This document shows positions 8,101 through 11,191 of a stretch of 11,191 nucleotides of DNA, in pieces. The notes below the pieces were generated by a model that made no database searches, was not told the origin of the DNA, and saw only the letters and a program-made list of their open reading frames with translations. The stretch covers positions 1 through 11,191 of the forward strand of contig CAZTGM010000058.1 in the NCBI GenBank assembly GCA_964613235.1, read 5' to 3'. The DNA comes from J005 sp964613235. GTDB taxonomy: Bacteria; Pseudomonadota; Zetaproteobacteria; Mariprofundales; Mariprofundaceae. Position 1 is the first letter of the stretch. The number at the start of each line of letters is the position of its first letter. Both the position numbers and the translations under genes were made by a program.

Positions 8101-8315
8101 TCAATATTCCATCGTTGCAAATCCTCTGCATTGGGATGCACGAGGCGCTGACGGATGCGTTCAACCAGCTCCGTCGCAGCTTTTCTGGTGAAGGTCACGG
8201 CCATGATGCGATCAGGTGCGATGCCCTCGGCAGCCACAGCCTCAAGCACTTGCTCGGACAATGAATAGGTCTTGCCGGAGCCGGCGCTGGCACTGATCAG
8301 CTTGATATTATCCAT
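5124..8315 (-). CDS. addA-like: AddA/RecB-type UvrD-family helicase-nuclease
   Basis: The start is placed at ATG 8315 (1063 aa), which overlaps the AddB-like stop by 8 bases and puts Walker A close to the N-terminus, as in AddA. An ATG at 8333 would add six residues. SF1A helicase motifs are all present: Walker A ASAGSGKT (9-16), motif Ia TFTRKAATEL (42-51), Walker B VDEFQDT (349-355), motif III GDQKQAIYGF (377-386), motif IV near WRSRPG (413-418), motif V WHASKGLEWP (696-705) and motif VI RRLMYVGMTRARD (778-790). The C-terminal RecB-type nuclease is complete: His916 (EAVHRF), Asp993 (GWMDM), Asp1006 and Lys1008 (DHK), and QLYLY (1027-1031). Such enzymes unwind duplex DNA 3'-5' from ends and cut one strand. 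The length is slightly below typical AddA (about 1150-1230). With the AddB-like partner it should form a double-strand-break resection or DNA-degradation complex. Confidence 0.95.
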   Translation of the reverse strand: MDNIKLISASAGSGKTYSLSEQVLEAVAAEGIAPDRIMAVTFTRKAATELVERIRQRLVHPNAEDLQRWNIDPAELRRRAVLLADAYIGTVNSICARLLREHAFEAGLSPAIDVLPEDESDRLFRLAIAAEIDAFYPKLIDAARRLGRNGAGNVYRKEPDWKRDVQKLVDMARANGVSSTELGSMAGASIAGLLGMLGKPMKGVTTVGLVTLIKDALSAVEASEDATKGTRDTVRKIQAIQRALERGYWSWKDWSTLAGIKANKCADPCLEDLRLYAARVQFHPQLHEDVRTLIEGVYDCAVAAMESFDRYKRLHGLMDFVDQESKVLALLDNDAVKGRIRERIDVVMVDEFQDTSPIQLGLFAKLASLVHRCVWVGDQKQAIYGFRGTDPVLMDEVIGALTEKQVDVLRYSWRSRPGLVRFANAVFEEAFKGEIPGERVQLEPRRKDVSGQAVPLAVWHVHGRNKSLRSASLAEAVAALLEKPEEWQVVDREDGQVRKARPGDVAILCRTHSACVEIAAALAELGISASYGSGALLVQPECASVLAGLRLLVDNEDSLALAELARYLPDHDSADSWLNELLVEGLENASEYWRRDQRIVNLLQLKQHVATVSPLELARMVEDVLQVRDAAFMRERPDQVLANLDALEQLVRTYEGACKTRHEGVSLPGLIYWISCQDDLGLPAGQGEDTVQVLTWHASKGLEWPIVILSDLDSSPRYSPFGLQVEPAEGFNPHDPLADRSIRFWPEPVSGPNLPFTDTVEASDAYLDARKREMGERRRLMYVGMTRARDYLVLVRPVAKEPAELHWLNHLTSDGSLIRLPDTSEDTAIEVSGEPFECRLFQWMGKREDVVDPGNSREWLMATRQAKPDFLPYSVTPSDFDLPNHIQASVAEVVELGERIELHAKADMANVGEAVHRFLAADSVTDNNDTRLLRAQRLLQAWEVDSAIMSEDLLVMADRLHDWVKQQWPKASVRREWPMRLKVGGRVAHGWMDMLIESDDGFAIVDHKSFPGAADDLEARAEKFAGQLYLYRQAAAGSSGKQQGQLWIHFALQGRMLRLSLDG

Positions 8316-10905
8316 TCTCAGCACCCCCAACATTCAGACCACACAATGCTCCGAAATCACAGAACCGGCATGGAGGGTCAAGGTATATTTCACCCTCTTT
8401 ACGCTTTTCAGATTCCAGCTTCTTGCACGCTTCTTTCTCCAGCAACCCGGTTGCCAGTACATCCCCCTCGCGAATCGATTTTAACGCCGAGCCATACGTC
8501 TTCCTTACACGGTTCCAGCCCTCTTCCACCGACACTTCCGTCTTTACCGTCGGCACGCCGAAATCCGGAAACATCGTTACCATCTCACGCTTCGGTACCA
8601 GATAATAAGCCACAGGGGTTTGTTTCTTGCCCAGCATCCGGGCATAAGTAATCAACTGTACATCCGTGCCCTGCTCGATTTTCTTCCGGTAGTAACTACT
8701 GAATGAATACTTGTAGTCAATGATATGGCCCTGGCCACCGCCATCATAGGCAATCACATCCGCCTGACCGTTTACAGAAATACCATCGAGTTGTGTCTCC
8801 ACCCGTCTCTCGCATTCAAACCGGCCAAATCCAGCCTCCTTGAAGATACGTGACAGATCAGACGCAGCCTCAATGATCCGCGCCCGAATATCGTTGCGAT
8901 CAGCCAGTCTCTCGGGCGTCAGCAGATCTGCAGCCATCTCAGGAAGCCTGGCATCGAAGCTTTCAATTGCCCGCTTCCTGGCCTCATCCTCCGACGGGAC
9001 AGGTTCGGTTCTGAACACATCCTCAAGTACCTGATGCGCCAACGTACCAATCATCGTACTGTCATTGGAGAAGCTCAGCCCATCTGATGGAGCAATCCCC
9101 AGCGTTTGAACCAGCCACTTAAACGGACATCCGAATAAATCTCCGAGTGCAGTTGGAGACAGCTTCTCTGGTCTGAAATCCGAGGGTGTAACCTTCTTGA
9201 TAACCGCAGGTTCCGGATTCCTCCTTGGTACCACCTGCTTCAAGCCCAGAGGCTTCCCCATTAACCCAGACGAATCTGCTGCAAACAAATCACCGGGCTG
9301 AACCCTTTCCACCCGATTCATTAGAACATCATCAGCTTCGACCTCAAACCATAGAGGATGCACCGGAACCGGCTCACCATCGACCTGAAGTGGACGACAT
9401 AATATCAAGCGCCTTGAACAGCCCAGGGCATGGAGCCATTGGGCTCGCTCCAGCCCCCTCTCCCGCTCGGCCGTATCCAGAATCACACCCTGTCCCTTTA
9501 ACCATTCCTGCTCTTCCCGGCTCCATACATGGCGCCTGGAAGCCGTATCATCACAAAAGTTCCACCATATCAATGTATCCAGTGGAGCCGTCAGCAGAGA
9601 AGCATGTGACACCACTCCCCATGGTGCAGCCTCGCGCCTTGTCATAGCCGATCGGGCAGGACCGATCACATCATCAACAATGTTCTCAAGTAGAGCCCGG
9701 TCGATTTCCCTCATCGTGGAGAGAATCCGTACCATGTCCCTGCAATGTCCCAGCGCCACTCGCGCTTCGGGCATATCTGCCAAGCCTCCCAGATGCTTCA
9801 TTAATCGCTCGATATGCCCGCTCACCAGCCCGACTGGAGCCGGGCGGCCATCATCCACTCGCGATGTCCGCAACCACTGATCCATGTCCTCAGCCAGAGC
9901 CCGTCCCTGCTCCCGGGCCTCGGATGTATCGACACCATCCTTGATGAGAAATGCCGCCTTGTCCTCTGCAATCTCCTCCAGCGCTTCACGCCACTCCGTC
10001 CCTTCCAGGCCAGGTTCCCTGGACAAAGCACGAATCAACCTGCGCGCAACAAAGCGTGGCACTGGCGAGCAGGGCACACTCAAAAGCTCCATCAGGCGCG
10101 CAATACGCACAGGAACCCAGATATTCTCCAGCACCAACGGCAATAACTGGAACACGCCCAGATGCGCACTCGATTCCGTCATTCCCGTGGCCGGTTCCGC
10201 CTGATGATGCAGCGCCTGATCCAGCAGCGTAGCATCGCCGGAGCAAAGCAGTGCCGTGTCCGATTCGGGGGCTTCGCCATGTAGCCAGCAAGCCACACTT
10301 TGCGCCATTAACCACGGCTGCTCTGATTCAAGCAGGACAATCTTCTCCGGAATCGATTGCTCATATTTTGCCGAGTGAACCTTAACACCGCATTCTCGCA
10401 GTCTCCGGACAAGTGCTTGCCATGGCAAAGGCAAAAGATCCTCGGAATCGGCAAGGATCAATTCGCGGACAGGAAGCTTCGGTTGTCCGGACAGTGCTCG
10501 CATTACGCTTCGTTGACGGTCAGCCAGACCGGAATCGATATCCATGGCGGCTTCGCAAAATGCAAGATCAGAAATCCGTGCAGGAGCACCATCAGCATTT
10601 CCATCCCAGCCGTGCAAAATCAGTTCATCACGCATGGCGAGAATTTCCCGAGCCGTTGCCCAGACATCAGCTTTCAATGATCGGGCATAAAAGGCGTCAG
10701 AATTACTGACATCGATTAAAGCCTCCATATAGCGGCGAATGCGCAAGGCTTCAGGTTGAGGAATACCACCAAGACCAAAATGTGTTTCCAGGAGTCCAAC
10801 AAGCCCGTGCGGCCCGAGATACACATCCCCGCACAAAGCCTCCTGGCCTTCTCCAAACTCTGGCCAGACATCCGCATCCATGTGCATGCCGAAATGGATT
10901 TTCAT
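8308..10905 (-). CDS. addB-like: AddB-like inactivated helicase with Fe-S RecB-type nuclease
   Basis: The 865-residue protein has no P-loop: the N-terminal site where AddB of Firmicutes carries Walker A reads as LGPHGLVGLLE (30-40). This matches the 'inactivated superfamily I helicase' AddB branch typical of proteobacteria. The C-terminal PD-(D/E)XK nuclease is intact: His624 (TLAHQ), Asp716 (NGQADV), Asp730 and Lys732 (IDYK), and QLITY (750-754). Four cysteines fit the AddB/Cas4-type 4Fe-4S staple: Cys593 (FGCPFKW), then Cys846, Cys849 and Cys855 (C-x2-C-x5-C), the same spacing as in Bacillus AddB. Expected roles are structural partner of the helicase, DNA-end or hotspot scanning, and cleavage of the second strand. 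It is shorter than the roughly 1000-1160 residues usual for AddB. It is the first gene of a four-gene coupled operon. A G-rich stretch (GGGGGG) about 8 bases before the ATG at 10905 serves as a rather poor ribosome-binding site. Confidence 0.9.
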   Translation of the reverse strand: MKIHFGMHMDADVWPEFGEGQEALCGDVYLGPHGLVGLLETHFGLGGIPQPEALRIRRYMEALIDVSNSDAFYARSLKADVWATAREILAMRDELILHGWDGNADGAPARISDLAFCEAAMDIDSGLADRQRSVMRALSGQPKLPVRELILADSEDLLPLPWQALVRRLRECGVKVHSAKYEQSIPEKIVLLESEQPWLMAQSVACWLHGEAPESDTALLCSGDATLLDQALHHQAEPATGMTESSAHLGVFQLLPLVLENIWVPVRIARLMELLSVPCSPVPRFVARRLIRALSREPGLEGTEWREALEEIAEDKAAFLIKDGVDTSEAREQGRALAEDMDQWLRTSRVDDGRPAPVGLVSGHIERLMKHLGGLADMPEARVALGHCRDMVRILSTMREIDRALLENIVDDVIGPARSAMTRREAAPWGVVSHASLLTAPLDTLIWWNFCDDTASRRHVWSREEQEWLKGQGVILDTAERERGLERAQWLHALGCSRRLILCRPLQVDGEPVPVHPLWFEVEADDVLMNRVERVQPGDLFAADSSGLMGKPLGLKQVVPRRNPEPAVIKKVTPSDFRPEKLSPTALGDLFGCPFKWLVQTLGIAPSDGLSFSNDSTMIGTLAHQVLEDVFRTEPVPSEDEARKRAIESFDARLPEMAADLLTPERLADRNDIRARIIEAASDLSRIFKEAGFGRFECERRVETQLDGISVNGQADVIAYDGGGQGHIIDYKYSFSSYYRKKIEQGTDVQLITYARMLGKKQTPVAYYLVPKREMVTMFPDFGVPTVKTEVSVEEGWNRVRKTYGSALKSIREGDVLATGLLEKEACKKLESEKRKEGEIYLDPPCRFCDFGALCGLNVGGAENG

Positions 10906-10926
10906 GGTAATGCGCCCCCCATCCGT

Positions 10927-10954
10927 ATTTAACCAGAGATTGAGTCGTTATCAA
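10927..10954 (-). promoter_or_regulatory. Alternative promoter, TTGATA / TTAAAT
   Basis: On the minus strand TTGATA (10949-10954, 5 of 6 to TTGACA) is followed after 16 bases by TTAAAT (10927-10932, 4 of 6). This would give a very short leader of about 15 bases, which makes it less attractive than the extended -10 element upstream. Confidence 0.3.
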
Positions 10955-10969
10955 TTCCCAAAAGAAAGC

Positions 10970-10978
10970 AGTATAGCA
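10970..10978 (-). promoter_or_regulatory. Extended -10 promoter element for the nuclease operon
   Basis: On the minus strand TGCTATACT reads as an extended -10 (TGn plus TATACT, 5 of 6 to TATAAT). It would place the transcription start near 10963 and give a leader of about 58 bases. The -35 position (about 10993-10998) has no good match, as is common for extended -10 promoters, and lies inside the CGAC-N7-GTCG dyad. Binding there would block RNA polymerase. Confidence 0.5.
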
Positions 10979-10985
10979 AGAGATG

Positions 10986-11000
10986 CGACACATCGCGTCG
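10986..11000. promoter_or_regulatory. Putative operator: CGAC-N7-GTCG upstream of the nuclease operon
   Basis: CGACacatcgcGTCG repeats the arms and the 7-base spacer of the dyad at 3734-3748 ahead of the AAA+ gene. The flanking 5' G and the A after the first arm are also shared. It covers the -35 region of the extended -10 promoter at 10970-10978, a classic repressor position. The WYL protein is the likely ligand, by inference. Confidence 0.5.
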
Positions 11001-11191
11001 TTATGTTGAAGTCATCAGATAACTTTAACTAAGGGAATTGAATCACCACACACAAGCAAAAACACTACAAATCACCTCTAGGAACTTCGAGATGAGATAC
11101 AAATAGGTGCATCAGTGGCTGTCAACATAGAATTGATATTTAGATTCCCCTCAAAAAGTCACAACCCATTGATATATTGAGACAAAGCGAT

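Larger units (their letters stand above)
10951..11041. repeat. 9-bp inverted repeat flanking the operon promoter
   Basis: TCAATTCCC at 10951-10959 is matched exactly by GGGAATTGA at 11033-11041. The 73 bases between them contain the extended -10 element and the CGAC-N7-GTCG dyad. A related GAATTGATA lies at 11130-11138 and is the exact reverse complement of 10949-10957. The repeats could be spaced binding sites, or chance in AT-rich DNA. Confidence 0.4.
10906..11191 (-). other. AT-rich leader and upstream region of the nuclease operon
   Basis: No frame on either strand gives a convincing gene here; reading from the right edge, all three minus-strand frames hit stops within about 20 codons. 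The stretch contains two candidate promoters, a regulatory dyad, and repeated GAATTGA motifs in both orientations, each listed separately. A short minus-strand tail of about 16 codons (SLCLNISMGCDFLRGI) could be the end of a gene beyond the edge, but nothing supports this. Confidence 0.5.

Noticed and set aside
8308..10905. Cas4 or CRISPR-linked nuclease reading of the Fe-S nuclease
   Set aside because: The Fe-S/PD-(D/E)XK arrangement is shared with Cas4, but the length, the inactivated helicase part and the helicase partner fit AddB, and no cas genes are present.
10751..10993. Minus-strand 80-codon frame overlapping the AddB-like start
   Set aside because: Most of it overlaps the AddB-like gene in another frame, it has no good ribosome-binding site, and its translation shows no motif.
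1..11191. CRISPR array, tRNA, insertion sequence or integrase
   Set aside because: I found no regularly spaced repeats, no tRNA-like cloverleaf sequence noticed by eye, and no transposase or recombinase motifs in any frame that I support.

Overview
The window looks like chromosome from a Gram-negative, probably proteobacterial, organism. The main block is moderately GC-rich (two sampled 60-base lines in the helicase gene are 60% and 68% GC), genes have Shine-Dalgarno starts, and one gene encodes a typical bacterial lipoprotein. I cannot name the genus. All genes I support lie on the minus strand, so transcription runs from the right edge to the left. I see no tRNA, rRNA, CRISPR array, transposase or integrase.

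In order of transcription: an AT-rich non-coding leader (10906-11191) with a probable promoter; an AddB-like inactivated helicase with a RecB-type nuclease and Fe-S cysteines (8308-10905); an AddA/UvrD-type helicase-nuclease (5124-8315); a 50-residue basic protein (4979-5131); and a WYL transcriptional regulator (3988-4986). Each of the three junctions between these four genes is an 8-base start/stop overlap, so they form one translationally coupled operon. A 294-base gap with several palindromes follows. Then come a 685-residue tandem AAA+ ATPase (1636-3693), a 148-base gap with an inverted repeat, a 288-residue lipoprotein of unknown function (621-1487), and a low-GC gene that runs off the left edge (1-540) and may be a helix-hairpin-helix DNA glycosylase.

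The helicase-nuclease pair has every part of an AddAB-type end-resection enzyme: one complete SF1A motor, two intact PD-(D/E)XK nuclease sites and an Fe-S staple. Co-encoding it with a WYL regulator, a small basic protein and a double-ring AAA+ ATPase is not a normal housekeeping addAB context. It resembles DNA-processing accessory or defence loci, where wHTH-WYL repressors of the BrxR/CapW type control expression. The same dyad, CGAC-N7-GTCG, occurs in front of both the AddB-like gene and the AAA+ gene. This suggests that the WYL protein controls both units as one regulon. The whole set is a candidate, possibly undescribed, DNA-processing or anti-phage module. That function is inference; a housekeeping role for the AddAB pair is not excluded.
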